Shown: one piece after another, positions 41,404 to 53,205 of the stretch
Numbering within the stretch: position 1 is the stretch's first letter
Layout: every line of letters starts with the position of its first letter
Translations under genes and position numbers: made by a program
Origin: Plesiomonas shigelloides
GTDB lineage: Bacteria; Pseudomonadota; Gammaproteobacteria; Enterobacterales; CAMTGL01
Direction: 5' to 3'
Length of the DNA stretch: 64,000 nt
Assembly: GCF_900087055.1 (NCBI RefSeq)
Contig: NZ_LT575468.1
Location: forward strand, 2,669,773 to 2,733,772
Notes under the pieces: generated by a model
Seen by the model: the letters and a program-made list of their open reading frames with translations, nothing else
Databases searched by the model: none
What the model was told of the DNA's origin: nothing

Positions 41404-42584
41404 GGTGACTCCTGAATTTCAATATTTGAAATCTTAACCACTGTCCGAATTTCAATGTTCAGCGCAGTGACTACTTAACTTATGCCGAGAACAGAAACTG
41501 ACTATATTCCTGCCCTTCTTTTCACAAGCGTGCAGTATTGTTTTATGTAAGTGGCTAAACCTGATTCACATGAGTCTTATTCACATCAATCGCGGTTTAC
41601 CAGATAAAGCAGCAAGCACCCAAAAGAGATATCTGCATCTGCTTATTACTTTGTGTTCAACAAAAGAGCGAATCAAAAGCGTGTCATTTACACAGTGTCA
41701 CTCGTTTTGTGTGATGGACTTTATCCCTCTGCCAAATAAAAGTCCTAAAGTTAAAGTGAACTTATTAAATCTTCTCAAGAAATGACAATTCCAAACATTC
41801 CATGAGACTTATTGCAGAATGTAACCCAACCGTTTGCGCTCGCTAAATTTAAAATATAAACACATATAAATCAGCGTGTTGACATTAACTTTACCCGCAT
41901 CAATATTGTGCTTTTGCAGTGTCAACATGGCGCAATATTAACCATCAGCAACAAACAAACATCTTTAGGGATATCCATGCGCATAACGCAATACATGGCA
42001 ACCCGTTTACTTAATATCCCATCCTTGCCAATAACTATGCGCAAAATGACGATTTATTCTCCGCTATCAACCTCGAAAACATCCGGTTAAAAAAGAAAAC
42101 AGCAACGGCAACCCCCAAAATAAACCGCCAGATTGCATGGCGAAGATAAATAATCAGCATGTTCGCAAAAGTAAGAGATAGCACCGTGAGGATCAAGCCC
42201 AGCCAAACTAAGCTAATAACTACTAAACCAAGAACACTAAACCAATAAACCTAAGCTAAAAAAACAAGCACAGAACATGCAGAAAGTATGAGAAAGAAAT
42301 AAACAATGATCGGGATAAAAAAGAATGGAACAGGTGAAGATGAGAGCGGCTAATAAGATGGTAGGGATTAATGAAACGATGAAAATATAGTGGAAAAATG
42401 AGAATAGGGAAAGCTAAACACAGAAACGCACAGGATAGCGCGAATACCCCATTGAGCATCACTCAACTCAATAAGACCTAGGATGCCTAGCCTCAAGCGC
42501 ACCACTCAGCGTGGCTAACGGCCACCACACCGCCCCGCTGCGCCACGACGTAAAGCGTGGCGCGACACCGTCATCAGTTACCCA
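41404..42584. other. Long AT-rich region between cadC and cadBA
   Basis: 1181 bp without a convincing gene. Near cadB it must hold the acid/lysine-inducible promoter; a weak candidate is TTGTGA (41527-41522), 15 bp, TATAGT (41506-41501). GAATTTCAAT occurs twice (41414-41423 and 41447-41456). The middle is AT-rich, as expected of an H-NS-silenced promoter. The cadC-proximal third, 42181-42480, has an extreme strand bias (see findings) and a hairpin GCGCCACG / CGTGGCGC at 42540-42563 without a T-run. Short frames at 41570-41785, 41908-42090 and 42256-42462 lack ribosome sites. Confidence 0.6.
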
Positions 42585-44195
42585 TTAATCAAAGGTGGTA
42601 TCGTTCAGATAAGGCGCGACGGCATTGAGCTCGCTTTGGAAGATAGCGTTTTTAATCCAGTAATAGGTGCCCTTGCCCGGATGCTGATTGTACGCCGACA
42701 GATAGGCATCCGCCGCATCACTGAACAGCCCTTCCAGCTCATACACCTTACCCAGCAGCACGTAAGACAGCCAGTTACGCTCCAGCTTCACCGCCTGCTC
42801 AGCATACATCTGCGCCTGCGCCAGATTGCCATTATTCAATTGGAACAACGCCTGCAGCTGCAACACGATCGGGTTACCGTGCAGCTCTGGCGCATCCACT
42901 ATCCGTGCCAGCTCATCTTTAATCGCCGAACGCTGCTGCTCCGCATCACCACTTGGCTGCAATGTCATCAACACCATATTGTTGAGCAGTAACTCAGCAC
43001 GAGCATAGATGAAGTTCGGGTAATCTTTCAGTAAGGTTTGCAGAATATCGCGCGCCGCGATTAAGGAGTCCACATCCCCGCTTTGCATCAACTGGTGCGC
43101 ATGATAGTACTGGCGCAGCACATGCCCATCTTGCGGCGCTACGTTACTCAAACGGGTAATCAAAGTCTGTGGCGGCTGTAAGCCCAGCACCGCAAACACA
43201 TGGTTGAGCACATCTACCTGCACCGTCAGTAAGTTGGTTTCGGTAATGATGTAGCGCTTGCTCATCAGCACTTTGCGCGTAGCGTTATTAACCAGTGAAA
43301 CCGATAAGAAACACTGACTGACGCGGTGGTGCTGCTGATTTTCAAACTGGGTATACAGCGTCTTCCCTGCCGTCGGCAGACTACGACCACTGTAATTGGT
43401 CATGTCGTGTGCATTGTACGGGCTGTAGTTATTCAGCGCCTGCGCCAGCAATTCATTGACGCTACTAATCGGCCCTTGAGTATTGGCACACACACTGTTT
43501 GGATTCGCGACCCACTGGATAGACACCGCATTCGGGTCCATCAATACCGGCGACATATCCGGCACTGGACGGAACAGAAACGCTGAACCTCCGGCAAACA
43601 GGCTCAGCAGCAAGACAATCCCCAGCACTTTCCACCAGGAAAAACGCGGCGCAACCACACCTTGGGTTACGGTATCGGCAGGAGGGACAAAACAGGCAAG
43701 CTTAGCCGCCGCATACAGCTCTTGCTCGGTGGTCGACACCGGCGCACTGCTGATACTGGCAGCTGGATTTACCAGCTCTGCGGGCGTGACTGGGGCTGCG
43801 CTGACTTCTGGGGTAGGCTCTACCGGCACAGCAGCCAATGGCGGCTCATAACCGGAAACATGCGCATCACCGACGCACAACGTGACCGAGGCCACCAGCT
43901 TGTAACCGCGTTTCGGCACGGTCACGATATATTCCGGCGCGTCTGGCCGGCCATCTTTCAGACATTTACGCAACTCAGAGATGCACTGAGTCACCACATG
44001 CGGCGTTACCACATTGCGGGTCCAGATATTATCAATCAGCTCATCGCGGCTGAGCACTTCTCCCGGATGGGTAGAAAAATAGCACAGCATATCGACAAGT
44101 CTTGGTTCAACCACCAAGACCCGTTCGCCACGAATTAACTTATTGTCAGCTGCAGAAACCAGCCATTCGCCCACGCGGTAGGATTCGTCTCGCAT
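42585..44195 (-). CDS. cadC: Membrane-bound transcriptional activator CadC
   Basis: 536 aa one-component ToxR-like regulator of cadBA. An OmpR-type winged helix fills residues 1-105 (LSRDELIDNIWTRNVVTPHVVTQCISELRKCL, VPKRGYKLVA). A Pro/Ala-rich linker (about 115-185) is followed by one TM helix (about 188-208) and a periplasmic pH sensor. Cys236 and Cys295 match the E. coli Cys208-Cys272 redox disulfide. The protein is 24 residues longer than E. coli CadC, which fits the long linker. E. coli CadC also needs LysP to sense lysine; no lysP is in the window. Confidence 0.94.
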   Translation of the reverse strand: MRDESYRVGEWLVSAADNKLIRGERVLVVEPRLVDMLCYFSTHPGEVLSRDELIDNIWTRNVVTPHVVTQCISELRKCLKDGRPDAPEYIVTVPKRGYKLVASVTLCVGDAHVSGYEPPLAAVPVEPTPEVSAAPVTPAELVNPAASISSAPVSTTEQELYAAAKLACFVPPADTVTQGVVAPRFSWWKVLGIVLLLSLFAGGSAFLFRPVPDMSPVLMDPNAVSIQWVANPNSVCANTQGPISSVNELLAQALNNYSPYNAHDMTNYSGRSLPTAGKTLYTQFENQQHHRVSQCFLSVSLVNNATRKVLMSKRYIITETNLLTVQVDVLNHVFAVLGLQPPQTLITRLSNVAPQDGHVLRQYYHAHQLMQSGDVDSLIAARDILQTLLKDYPNFIYARAELLLNNMVLMTLQPSGDAEQQRSAIKDELARIVDAPELHGNPIVLQLQALFQLNNGNLAQAQMYAEQAVKLERNWLSYVLLGKVYELEGLFSDAADAYLSAYNQHPGKGTYYWIKNAIFQSELNAVAPYLNDTTFD

Positions 44196-44371
44196 TATAC
44201 TGAGTATTGTTTCATGTCATCGGATCAAAATTTCGAGTGCGCAAGGCTAGCACGGTTTTCCCCGCAGCAAAACTTTCTCTCTCACACAAAGTGGAGAAAA
44301 TGAGGTTTTCTTGATGTAAAAGGGCGTTCTACCGGCGTGAAAATGACAAATCTCAGCGACTTGTCGACATA

Positions 44372-44399
44372 ATAAAAAAGCGGCCATCACAGCCGCTTC
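44372..44399 (-). terminator. Intrinsic terminator of accA
   Basis: AAGCGGC / GCCGCTT stem, then T6 on the minus strand, about 30 nt past the accA stop codon. Confidence 0.85.
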
Positions 44400-44429
44400 T
44401 TAAGCATTTTATCAAATTTATTGCATAAA

Positions 44430-45389
44430 TCAGCAATAACCGTAATTCATCAGACGCTGATAACGACGCTCCAGCAGCATATTCTCATCCAGCACGTCCA
44501 AATCCTGCAGATCTTGTTGCAGTTGTGCCTTCAGTGCCGCCGACATTGCCGCCATATCACGGTGCGCACCACCCAGTGGCTCACCGATCACGCTGTCAAT
44601 CAGACCCAGCTCATGCAAACGCGGCGCGGTGATCCCCATCGCTTCCGCGGCCAGTGGCGCTTTATCGGCGCTCTTCCACAAAATGGAGGCACAGCCTTCC
44701 GGTGAAATCACCGAATAGGTGCTGTATTGCAGCATGTTAACCTTATCACCCACCCCGATCGCCAGTGCGCCACCAGAGCCGCCTTCACCAATCACGGTAC
44801 AAATGACCGGTACGGTCAGCATCGACATCTCTTTTAGGTTACGCGCAATCGCTTCGGACTGGCCACGCTCTTCTGCACCCACGCCAGGGTAAGCACCTGG
44901 GGTATCGATAAAGGTAATGATCGGCAGCTTAAAGCGCTCCGCCATCTTCATCAGACGCAGGGCTTTACGGTAGCCTTCTGGTGCTGGCATGCCGAAGTTA
45001 CGACGGATCTTCTCTTTGGTCTCACGGCCTTTTTGATGGCCAATAACCATCACCGGACGCCCTTCCAAACGGGCAATCCCGCCGACAATCGCTTTGTCAT
45101 CGGCGTAAGCGCGATCCCCGGCCAGCTCATCAAACTCAGTGAAGATCTGGTCGATATAATCCAACGTATAAGGGCGACGCGGATGACGCGCCAGCTGGGC
45201 AATCTGCCAAGCGCCCAGATCCGCAAAAATCTTGCGGGTCAGCTCTACGCTCTTATCCTGTAAACGACGGATCTCATCATCCAGATCGAAATCCAGATCC
45301 TCGTTTTGGCGGTTTACCGAGCGAAGCGAATCAATTTTGGCTTCCAATTCGGCAATTGGCTGTTCAAAATCCAGAAAATTCAGACTCAT
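44430..45389 (-). CDS. accA: Acetyl-CoA carboxylase carboxyltransferase subunit alpha
   Basis: 319 aa, equal to E. coli. With AccD transfers CO2 from biotin to acetyl-CoA, the first step of fatty-acid synthesis. Motifs: [61 protein letters not shown] and [16 protein letters not shown] start at [10 protein letters not shown] (45389), 13 nt after the dnaE stop. The dnaE-accA pairing is as in E. coli. Confidence 0.97.
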   Translation of the reverse strand: MSLNFLDFEQPIAELEAKIDSLRSVNRQNEDLDFDLDDEIRRLQDKSVELTRKIFADLGAWQIAQLARHPRRPYTLDYIDQIFTEFDELAGDRAYADDKAIVGGIARLEGRPVMVIGHQKGRETKEKIRRNFGMPAPEGYRKALRLMKMAERFKLPIITFIDTPGAYPGVGAEERGQSEAIARNLKEMSMLTVPVICTVIGEGGSGGALAIGVGDKVNMLQYSTYSVISPEGCASILWKSADKAPLAAEAMGITAPRLHELGLIDSVIGEPLGGAHRDMAAMSAALKAQLQQDLQDLDVLDENMLLERRYQRLMNYGYC

Positions 45390-45402
45390 AATTATGGTTG
45401 TC

Positions 45403-48400
45403 CTAGTCAAACTCCAGCTCGATCTGTTCATTCCCGATCAGCGTACGCAGACCGAGTAGCAATTGATCGGATGGGGTTACACGCCATTCAGTACCTAAAC
45501 GCAGCCGGGCGCGCGCGTCATCCCGCTGGTAGTAAATATTGACCGGCACACTCCCGGCGCGGTGCGGCTCGAGCACCTGTCGGAAACGGCTGAAAAACTG
45601 GTCATCAATTTGCCCGTCTGTTAACGAGATGGCAAGTGCACGGGCGTATTTTTCCCGCGCCTCACCAATATCAAGCACTTCTCTAGCCGTCATTCTAAGT
45701 CCGCCGGAGTAGTCATCAAAGCTGACCTGTCCGGTAACCAGCAAAATGCGGTCTTTTTCCACCAGATGCTGATAACGATCGAGTGCATCCGAGAATAACA
45801 TTACTTCCAGTCGGCCGGAACGATCATCCAGTGTCACCAGACCGATCCGCGAGCCACGTTTCGTTGTCATCACCCGCGCAGCCACTACCAAGCCAGCCGC
45901 TACGGTAACCTGACCGCGTGGCGATGGCACCATATCTTTTAAGCGCGACGGCACATAGCGGTCTAATTCTTTCAGATACTGGGTGATCGGGTGTCCGGTC
46001 AGATACAAGCCGAGCGTCTCGCGCTCCCCTTCCAGCCACACTTGATCTGGCCACGGCGGCACGTTGGCATATGCCTGTTCAACTTGCTCCGGCGCATCGG
46101 CCAGCACGCCGAACATGTCAGCCTGCCCCAACGCTTCGGCTTTGGCATGCTGATCGGCCGCTTTCAGTGCTTCTTCCAAACTCGCCATCAGCGCCGCGCG
46201 GTGCGGGCCTAAGCGATCCATCGCGCCGGATAAAATCAGCTTTTCCAGTACTCGGCGGTTGATGCGTTTAACATCCACGCGGGCACAAAAATCAAACAGG
46301 TCACGGAAATAACCACCGGCTTGACGCGCCTCGACAATCGCTTCGATCGGGCCTTCACCGACCCCTTTCACCGCCCCGATGCCGTACACAATCTCGCCCG
46401 CTTCGTTGACACGGAAGTGATGCTCACCGCTATTCACATCTGGAGGCAGAATTTTCAGCCCCATGCGACGGCATTCTTCGACCAGACCAACGATTTTATC
46501 GGTGTTATCCATATCGGCGGTCATTACCGCCGCCATGAATTCCGCCGGATAGTGAGTCTTGAGCCACAGCGTTTGGTAAGACACCAGCGCATAGGCCGCG
46601 GAGTGCGATTTGTTAAAGCCGTAGCCAGCAAACTTCTCCACCAAGTCGAAGATTTTCATCGCCAACTCACCGTCGACGCCGTTCTTCTCCGCGCCCTCTT
46701 TAAAGGTGCCGCGCTGCTTGGCCATCTCTTCTGGCTTTTTCTTACCCATCGCACGGCGCAGCATATCCGCACCGCCGAGCGTATAGCCGGATAACGTCTG
46801 GGCAATCTGCATCACCTGTTCTTGATACAAGATGATGCCGTAGGTCGGCTCCAGAATGGGTTGCAGTGACTCATGTTGCCATTGCACGTCCGGATACGAG
46901 ATCGCTTCACGCCCGTGCTTACGGTCGATAAAGTTATCCACCATCCCGGATTGCAGTGGGCCCGGACGGAATAGCGCCACCAGCGCGATCATATCTTCGA
47001 AGCAGTCGGGCTTCAGACGTTTGATCAAATCTTTCATACCACGCGATTCGAGCTGGAATACCGCGGTCGTTTCAGAGCGTTGCAGCAACTCAAACGAGGC
47101 CGGATCGGTCAGCGAAATCGCCGCAATATCTACCGGAGGCTTGCCCTCTTTGGCCAAGCGCGGGTTAATCATCTCCAACGCCCAGTTGATGATGGTCAAG
47201 GTACGCAGGCCGAGGAAGTCAAACTTCACCAGACCGGCGTATTCCACATCGTTTTTATCGAACTGGGTTACCGGATGATGACCTTCGGAGTCGCAATACA
47301 GCGGGGCAAAGTCGGTGATCTTGGTTGGCGCAATCACCACCCCACCGGCGTGTTTACCGGCGTTACGGGTGACCCCTTCCAGTTTACGCGCCATATCGAT
47401 CAGCGCCCGCACCTCTTCATCGGCGTCATACGCCGCCTGCAGCTGTGGCTCGGCTTCAAAGGCTTTCGCCAAGGTCATGCCAGGATCAGGCGGGATCAGC
47501 TTCGAGATGCGATCCACAAAGCCATACGGATGGCCCAGCACACGGCCCACATCACGGATCACCGCTTTGGCCGCCATGGTACCGAAAGTGATGATCTGGG
47601 ATACCGCATCACGACCATACATATCGGCCACGTGCTCGATAACCTGATCGCGCTTATCCATGCAAAAGTCGACGTCAAAGTCGGGCATGGAAACCCGTTC
47701 AGGGTTCAAGAAACGTTCGAACAGCAGGTCAAATTCCAGCGGATCCAGATCGGTAATTTTCAGCGCATAGGCCACCAATGAACCAGCACCCGAGCCGCGC
47801 CCAGGGCCTACCGGAATACCGTTATCCTTGGACCACTGGATAAACTCCATCACGATCAGGAAGTAACCCGGAAAGCCCATTTGGTTAATTACGTCGAGCT
47901 CGATTTGCAGACGCTCATCGTAAGGGGGGCGCTTCTCGGCGCGTACAGCCGGATCGGGGAACAAGAATTCCAGACGCTCTTCCAAGCCTTCGCGGGATTT
48001 CATCACCAGAAAATCTTCGGTGGACATATCGCCGGTCGGGAATTGCGGCAGGAAGTACTCGCCCAAACGGATGGTTACGTTACAACGTTTGGCAATTTCT
48101 ACACTGTTTTCCAGCGCTTGCGGGATGTCGGCAAACAGCTCGCACATCTCGTCTTCGCTACGCAGATATTGCTGCGCACTGTATTTCTTCGGTCGTTTTG
48201 GATCGTCGAGGGTAAAGCCATCGTGAATGGCGACCCGAATTTCATGGGCGTCGAAATCTTCCGGCGTCAAAATACGCACATCGTTGGTCGCCACCACCGG
48301 CAGATCGCAACGCGCAGCCAATTCAACCGCAAAATGCAGGTAAGTCTCTTCGTCTTGACGACCGGTACGGATCAGCTCCAGATAGTAGCGATCCGGAAAA

Positions 48401-48882
48401 TAGGTTTGGTAAAAGTTGATGCACTCATCCACCAACTCCTGATTACCGCGCAGCAGTGCCTTGCCGACATCGCCATAACGGGCGCCGGAAAGCACAATCA
48501 GTCCTTCGTGGTGTTGCTCTAACCAATCACGTTCGATGACTGGCCCACCTTGCACATAACCACGTTGGTACGCTTGCGAAATCAGTAACGTCAGATGCTG
48601 ATAACCGGTGTTATTGGCCGCCAGAATGGTAAGCTCCACCAGCTCATCCCCCAATAAGGGGTTATGCATTAAAAAGTCAGCCCCGATAATGGGCTTGATA
48701 CCAGCACCGTGCGCGGTGCCGTAGAATTTCACCAGACCACACAGGTTGGTGAAATCGGTGATAGCCAATGCCGGCATTGCAAGTGCGGCGGCTTTTTTGA
48801 CCAACGGGCCGGTTTTCGCCAGCCCGTCAATCATGGAGTAATCACTGTGAACCCGTAAGTGAACAAAACGGGGCTGCCCCAT
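45403..48882 (-). CDS. dnaE: DNA polymerase III subunit alpha
   Basis: 1159 aa replicative polymerase. The PHP domain starts [23 protein letters not shown]. The palm catalytic aspartates are in [28 protein letters not shown] and [11 protein letters not shown] are typical of the fingers and palm. The internal clamp-binding motif QADMF is near residue 920, and the OB domain follows ([19 protein letters not shown]). The start [11 protein letters not shown] at 48882 has GGAG 9 nt before it. Confidence 0.98.
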   Translation of the reverse strand: MGQPRFVHLRVHSDYSMIDGLAKTGPLVKKAAALAMPALAITDFTNLCGLVKFYGTAHGAGIKPIIGADFLMHNPLLGDELVELTILAANNTGYQHLTLLISQAYQRGYVQGGPVIERDWLEQHHEGLIVLSGARYGDVGKALLRGNQELVDECINFYQTYFPDRYYLELIRTGRQDEETYLHFAVELAARCDLPVVATNDVRILTPEDFDAHEIRVAIHDGFTLDDPKRPKKYSAQQYLRSEDEMCELFADIPQALENSVEIAKRCNVTIRLGEYFLPQFPTGDMSTEDFLVMKSREGLEERLEFLFPDPAVRAEKRPPYDERLQIELDVINQMGFPGYFLIVMEFIQWSKDNGIPVGPGRGSGAGSLVAYALKITDLDPLEFDLLFERFLNPERVSMPDFDVDFCMDKRDQVIEHVADMYGRDAVSQIITFGTMAAKAVIRDVGRVLGHPYGFVDRISKLIPPDPGMTLAKAFEAEPQLQAAYDADEEVRALIDMARKLEGVTRNAGKHAGGVVIAPTKITDFAPLYCDSEGHHPVTQFDKNDVEYAGLVKFDFLGLRTLTIINWALEMINPRLAKEGKPPVDIAAISLTDPASFELLQRSETTAVFQLESRGMKDLIKRLKPDCFEDMIALVALFRPGPLQSGMVDNFIDRKHGREAISYPDVQWQHESLQPILEPTYGIILYQEQVMQIAQTLSGYTLGGADMLRRAMGKKKPEEMAKQRGTFKEGAEKNGVDGELAMKIFDLVEKFAGYGFNKSHSAAYALVSYQTLWLKTHYPAEFMAAVMTADMDNTDKIVGLVEECRRMGLKILPPDVNSGEHHFRVNEAGEIVYGIGAVKGVGEGPIEAIVEARQAGGYFRDLFDFCARVDVKRINRRVLEKLILSGAMDRLGPHRAALMASLEEALKAADQHAKAEALGQADMFGVLADAPEQVEQAYANVPPWPDQVWLEGERETLGLYLTGHPITQYLKELDRYVPSRLKDMVPSPRGQVTVAAGLVVAARVMTTKRGSRIGLVTLDDRSGRLEVMLFSDALDRYQHLVEKDRILLVTGQVSFDDYSGGLRMTAREVLDIGEAREKYARALAISLTDGQIDDQFFSRFRQVLEPHRAGSVPVNIYYQRDDARARLRLGTEWRVTPSDQLLLGLRTLIGNEQIELEFD

Positions 48883-48989
48883 CAGGAAACACTCCTTAAC
48901 TCTCAATTCCATCGCTCAGATGCGGCGCATCTAAACGCAATAACGTCGGGTACACACCCGTTAGTGCTTTTGGCTCGCTAAGCGGTCGA

Positions 48990-49583
48990 TTACAGCCCGA
49001 GCGCCCGCTTCACGGGCGCAAAACTGCGACGATGCTCAGCAATCGCGCCGTGCTCGGCTAACAGCCGTAAGTGATCGGCAGTCGGATAGCCTTTATGCTT
49101 GGCAAAGCCGTATTGTGGATACTGCGCATCAAGCTCTGCCATTTCCCGATCTCGGGTCACTTTGGCCAAAATAGACGCGGCACTGATTTCGGCGACCTTA
49201 CTATCCCCTTTGACCACCGCTTGCGCTGGCATCGGTAGCGCTGGACAGCGGTTACCGTCAATCAGCACAAACTCTGGCGTGATAGGCAACCCCGCCACCG
49301 CGCGCTGCATCGCCAGCATGGTGGCGTGCAAAATGTTCAGCTCATCAATTTCATGCGGCTCGGCGCGACCTAAACTCCACGCCAGCGCTTTTTCTTTGAT
49401 TTCATCAAACAGCGCCAAACGCTTTTTTTCTGACAGCTTTTTCGAGTCGGCCAAGCCAACAATTGGGCGCGCGGGATCTAAGATCACCGCCGCAGTGACC
49501 ACCGCGCCCACCAACGGACCGCGCCCCACTTCATCGACACCGGCAATCAAACCAGCATCCGGATATACAAATAAATCAGTCAT
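48990..49583 (-). CDS. rnhB: Ribonuclease HII
   Basis: 197 aa. Removes RNA and single ribonucleotides from [18 protein letters not shown] holds the first catalytic Asp-Glu (17, 18), [12 protein letters not shown] follows, and later aspartates are in [12 protein letters not shown] and [26 protein letters not shown] 49583 overlaps the lpxB stop; GTG 49586 is an alternative. Confidence 0.96.
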   Translation of the reverse strand: MTDLFVYPDAGLIAGVDEVGRGPLVGAVVTAAVILDPARPIVGLADSKKLSEKKRLALFDEIKEKALAWSLGRAEPHEIDELNILHATMLAMQRAVAGLPITPEFVLIDGNRCPALPMPAQAVVKGDSKVAEISAASILAKVTRDREMAELDAQYPQYGFAKHKGYPTADHLRLLAEHGAIAEHRRSFAPVKRALGL

Positions 49584-50748
49584 CACGTTGAATCAAATCC
49601 AGTACCGCTGCCGCCGCCTGCTGGTCAGCATCGCAGCGAATTTTCTGATGTAGCTCGGTAAACATCCGCTTTAAGCAGCGGTTATCCTGCGACAACAGCA
49701 TGCTGAGCTTGGCGGTTAGGCGCTCAACCGTGCAATCTTCCTGAATCAGCTCGGGCACGATTTTCTTACCGGCTAACAGGTTAGGCAGCGAAACAAACTC
49801 GGTTTTGACCAACTTTTTGGCCAGCCAGTAAGTCAGCGGTTTGACCCGATACGCTACCACCATCGGTGATTTGGCCAACATGCACTCTAAGGCTGCTGTA
49901 CCGGACGCCAACAACGTCGCATCGGCCGCCGTCATTGCGTCCCGCGCTTGGCCATCGAGCAAGGTGATACGCAAATCCGGAGCAATCTCAGCCTTTAACG
50001 CCAAAAACTGCTCACGACGACGCGCATTGACCATCGGCACTAATATTTGCAACTCCGGACGCAGCTGCTGCAAACGCTGCGCCGTTTGCAAAAACGGCTC
50101 CGCCAACATGGCCACTTCACCTGCCCGGCTGCCCGGCAACACCGCTAGCACTGAGGCATCCTCGCTCAAGCCCAGCGTCCGACGCGCACCGGCTTTATCA
50201 GCTTCCAACGGCATACTGTCAGCCATGGTATGACCGACAAAACGACACGGGACATTAAAGCGATCGTAGAAGGCTTTCTCGAATGGCAAAAAGGCCAGCA
50301 CCAGATCGGTGGCTTTGGCAATTTTGAATACCCGATTTTGCCGCCACGCCCACACTGATGGGCTGACGTAGTGCACCGTCTTGATCCCATGCTGCTTGAG
50401 TTTTAGCTCCAGACCAATGTTGAAATCTGGCGCATCGATACCGATAAACACATCCGGTTTGAGGCGAGTAAAATTTTGCACCAGAGTCCGGCGGATCGTG
50501 AGCAGACGCGGCAAGTGCTTGAGCACTTCCACCAGCCCCATCACGGCCAACTCTTCCATATCAAACCAGCTTTCGCACCCTTCGGCCTGCATACGCGGGC
50601 CGGCGATGCCGACAAAGCGGGCATCCGGATGCTGGGCACGCAGGGCGCGGATCAAACCGGCCCCGAGAATGTCGCCGGAGGTTTCTCCGGCCACAATGCC
50701 AATCACCAGAGGTTGCGTGACCGGTAACGATGTCTGCTCAGGCTGCAT
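49576..50748 (-). CDS. lpxB: Lipid-A-disaccharide synthase
   Basis: 390 aa GT-B glycosyltransferase joining UDP-diacylglucosamine and lipid X. Motifs: [93 protein letters not shown]. Follows lpxA by 38 nt, overlaps rnhB by 8 nt. Confidence 0.97.
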   Translation of the reverse strand: MQPEQTSLPVTQPLVIGIVAGETSGDILGAGLIRALRAQHPDARFVGIAGPRMQAEGCESWFDMEELAVMGLVEVLKHLPRLLTIRRTLVQNFTRLKPDVFIGIDAPDFNIGLELKLKQHGIKTVHYVSPSVWAWRQNRVFKIAKATDLVLAFLPFEKAFYDRFNVPCRFVGHTMADSMPLEADKAGARRTLGLSEDASVLAVLPGSRAGEVAMLAEPFLQTAQRLQQLRPELQILVPMVNARRREQFLALKAEIAPDLRITLLDGQARDAMTAADATLLASGTAALECMLAKSPMVVAYRVKPLTYWLAKKLVKTEFVSLPNLLAGKKIVPELIQEDCTVERLTAKLSMLLSQDNRCLKRMFTELHQKIRCDADQQAAAAVLDLIQRDD

Positions 50749-50786
50749 AGTGTTGAGGCATAGTCTCGATTTAACGAAGTCTCGTA

Positions 50787-51575
50787 TTAACGGATAATTC
50801 CGCGTTGCGATTGCGCTAAGAAGTCAATAAATGCCTGTACAGGCGGATGCGCATTGGCCAACTCAGCCAACTCAGGACGAATCTCATCCAGCGTCTTACC
50901 ACTGCGGTAAATCAGCTTGTAGGCATTGCGGATCGCGTGCAGGGTCGGCTTTTCAAAACCGCGACGCTTCAGGCCTTCAATGTTCACGCCAAATGGCGCC
51001 GCATGGTTGCCTTGGGCCATCACAAACGGCGGCACATCTTGCACCACAATCGAGCCACCGCCCAGCATCACATGCTGACCGATACGGCAGAATTGGTGGA
51101 TTGCCGACATACCACCGACAATGGCAAAGTCTTCCACTTCAACGTGACCTGCCAGCGTAGCGTTATTGGCGAAAATACAGTTATTGCCCACTACACAGTC
51201 GTGCGCGATGTGCGCATTGATCATCAGCAGGTTATCGTTACCCACACGGGTGATCCCGGTATCCTGCACGGTGCCGCGGTGAATGGTGACGCTTTCGCGG
51301 ATCACATTGCGATCGCCGATTTCGGTTCGCGTCGGTTCACCGTGATATTTCTTATCCTGATTGGCTTCGCCGATCGACGCGAACTGATAAATCTGGTTAT
51401 CGCGTCCGATACGGGTATGGCCGTTCACCACCACGTGGGATTTCAGTACGGTGCCTTCGCCGATTTCTACATCAGCGCCAACCACACAAAACGGGCCGAT
51501 TTGCACACCCGCACCGATTACCGCCCCTGCTTCTACGATAGAAGAAGGATGAATGAAGGCCGTTTCATGAATCAC
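50787..51575 (-). CDS. lpxA: UDP-N-acetylglucosamine acyltransferase
   Basis: 262 aa, exact E. coli length, left-handed beta helix of hexapeptide repeats. First step of lipid A synthesis. [32 protein letters not shown] starts the helix; the catalytic His lies in [13 protein letters not shown]. It starts 3 nt after fabZ ends. Confidence 0.97.
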   Translation of the reverse strand: MIHETAFIHPSSIVEAGAVIGAGVQIGPFCVVGADVEIGEGTVLKSHVVVNGHTRIGRDNQIYQFASIGEANQDKKYHGEPTRTEIGDRNVIRESVTIHRGTVQDTGITRVGNDNLLMINAHIAHDCVVGNNCIFANNATLAGHVEVEDFAIVGGMSAIHQFCRIGQHVMLGGGSIVVQDVPPFVMAQGNHAAPFGVNIEGLKRRGFEKPTLHAIRNAYKLIYRSGKTLDEIRPELAELANAHPPVQAFIDFLAQSQRGIIR

Positions 51576-51578
51576 GGA

Positions 51579-52031
51579 TTACACCTCTCGACGTGCACAC
51601 ATTAAGTCAGCTTCACACACGACTTCGCCGTTCACTTTGGCAACTCCGGTGAAACGCGCAATACCACGACGCTCTTTCAGGAACTGCACCTCAAACACCA
51701 TCTGATCGCCAGGAGTCACCGGACGCTTGAAGCGGGCATTATCAATCGCGGCAAAATAATACAGCTCATTACCGTTTGGCTTGCCGAAGGTTTTAAATGC
51801 CAGCACGCCGGTTGCCTGAGCCATGGCTTCCAGAATTAACACACCTGGAAACACTTTCTTTTGCGGGAAGTGCCCCTGGAAAAACGGCTCGTTCACAGAA
51901 ACGTTCTTCAGTGCGTGCAGGTATTCACCTTCTTTATAATCCAGCACCCGATCAATCAGTAAAAACGGATAACGGTGCGGTAAAAGGTCCAGAATTTCTT
52001 CGATCTGTAATGAGTTTGCTTGAGTCGTCAA
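51579..52031 (-). CDS. fabZ: 3-hydroxyacyl-ACP dehydratase FabZ
   Basis: 150 aa hot-dog dehydratase that competes with LpxA/LpxD for hydroxymyristoyl-ACP. Catalytic His54 (FFQGHFP) and Glu68 (VLILEAMAQ) match E. coli numbering. I chose the TTG at 52031, with AGGA 8 nt before it, because E. coli fabZ also begins with TTG and the protein then lines up from residue 1. A longer frame from 52109 has no support. Confidence 0.95.
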   Translation of the reverse strand: MTTQANSLQIEEILDLLPHRYPFLLIDRVLDYKEGEYLHALKNVSVNEPFFQGHFPQKKVFPGVLILEAMAQATGVLAFKTFGKPNGNELYYFAAIDNARFKRPVTPGDQMVFEVQFLKERRGIARFTGVAKVNGEVVCEADLMCARREV

Positions 52032-52173
52032 GATAATGTTCCTGTCTCTTATCATCTGAGCGGGAATAGGTATTCGGGTTACGTCAGGAATAACACGGCC
52101 TGCACGCATGGCAGGCCGTCAGTCTACTTCAGCGGCTGCCCCGGCGGGACAGCGGCAACGGGTGAAAAGACAC

Positions 52174-53205
52174 TTACTCGTTGCTTTCTTTTTCCAGCTT
52201 CCGCTCCACTGCTTTGAGACGCTTGTTCATCTCATCAATGTTCATCACCAAAGCGGCCGTTTTACGCCAAGCTTTGTTGTTTTGCAGCGGAATACCGGAC
52301 GAATACATTCCCGGTTCACTAATGGGGCGCATCACCATACCCATACCGGTGACAGTGACTTTATCGCAGATTTCCATGTGACCATTGATCACGCTGGCAC
52401 CACCAATCATACAATGACGGCCAATTTTCAGGCTGCCCGCCATAATCACACCGCCGGCTACGGCGGTATTTTCGCCGATCACCACGTTATGGGCAATCTG
52501 GCATAAATTATCAATTATCGCACCATCTTCAATGACGGTGTCTTCCAGCGCGCCGCGGTCAATACAGGTACAAGCCCCGATCTCGACGCGGTTACCGATA
52601 CGCACGCCACCCAGCTGAGGGATTTTAATCCAGCGACCACGATCATTGGCATAACCAAAACCGTCAGCACCAATCACGGTACCGGCCTGAATCAGGCACT
52701 GCTCACCGATGGTGATACGGTGATACACAGTGACGTTCGCCCACAAACGCGTACCGGCGCCAATCTTGGTCTGTTTGCCGACAAAGCAACCCGCCCCGAT
52801 CACCACACCATCGCCCAGCACCACACCGGATTCAATCACGGCATTGGCACCGATGGACACATTCTGACCCAGCTGTACATTGTCCGCGATCACCGCACTT
52901 GGAGCAATATCCTGTGCCGGCTGCGGCGTTGTATCCATATACTGCGCCAATAAAGCATAGGCCAGATAAGGATTAGCAACGACCAATGCATTGGTAGTGC
53001 AAAATGGTACATCGTCTGCTGTTAAAACAACAGCACTGGCCGCACATTGCGCCAGATGGGTACGGTATTTACTGTTGGACAGAAAGGTGATTTGACCGGC
53101 CTGAGCATTATCCAGTGCAGCAATACCGGAGATGACGGTATCGCCATCTCCGTGTACTTCAGCACCCAAATGTTCAGCCAGATCCGCAAGACGGAATCCT
53201 GACAT
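52174..53205 (-). CDS. lpxD: UDP-3-O-(3-hydroxyacyl)glucosamine N-acyltransferase
   Basis: 343 aa, E. coli 341. N-terminal uridine-binding domain ([31 protein letters not shown]), then hexapeptide repeats, then a C-terminal helix. Catalytic His in the [15 protein letters not shown] segment. The TAATG overlap with skp couples translation. Confidence 0.97.
   Translation of the reverse strand: MSGFRLADLAEHLGAEVHGDGDTVISGIAALDNAQAGQITFLSNSKYRTHLAQCAASAVVLTADDVPFCTTNALVVANPYLAYALLAQYMDTTPQPAQDIAPSAVIADNVQLGQNVSIGANAVIESGVVLGDGVVIGAGCFVGKQTKIGAGTRLWANVTVYHRITIGEQCLIQAGTVIGADGFGYANDRGRWIKIPQLGGVRIGNRVEIGACTCIDRGALEDTVIEDGAIIDNLCQIAHNVVIGENTAVAGGVIMAGSLKIGRHCMIGGASVINGHMEICDKVTVTGMGMVMRPISEPGMYSSGIPLQNNKAWRKTAALVMNIDEMNKRLKAVERKLEKESNE

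Noticed and set aside
41570-42090. Two small reading frames (71 and 60 aa) in the cad gap
   Set aside because: No ribosome sites, composition typical of AT-rich noncoding DNA, no recognised family.
42256-42462. 68-aa Phe/Leu/Ser-rich reading frame on the minus strand
   Set aside because: Its hydrophobic look comes from the pyrimidine-rich strand. No good ribosome site precedes it.
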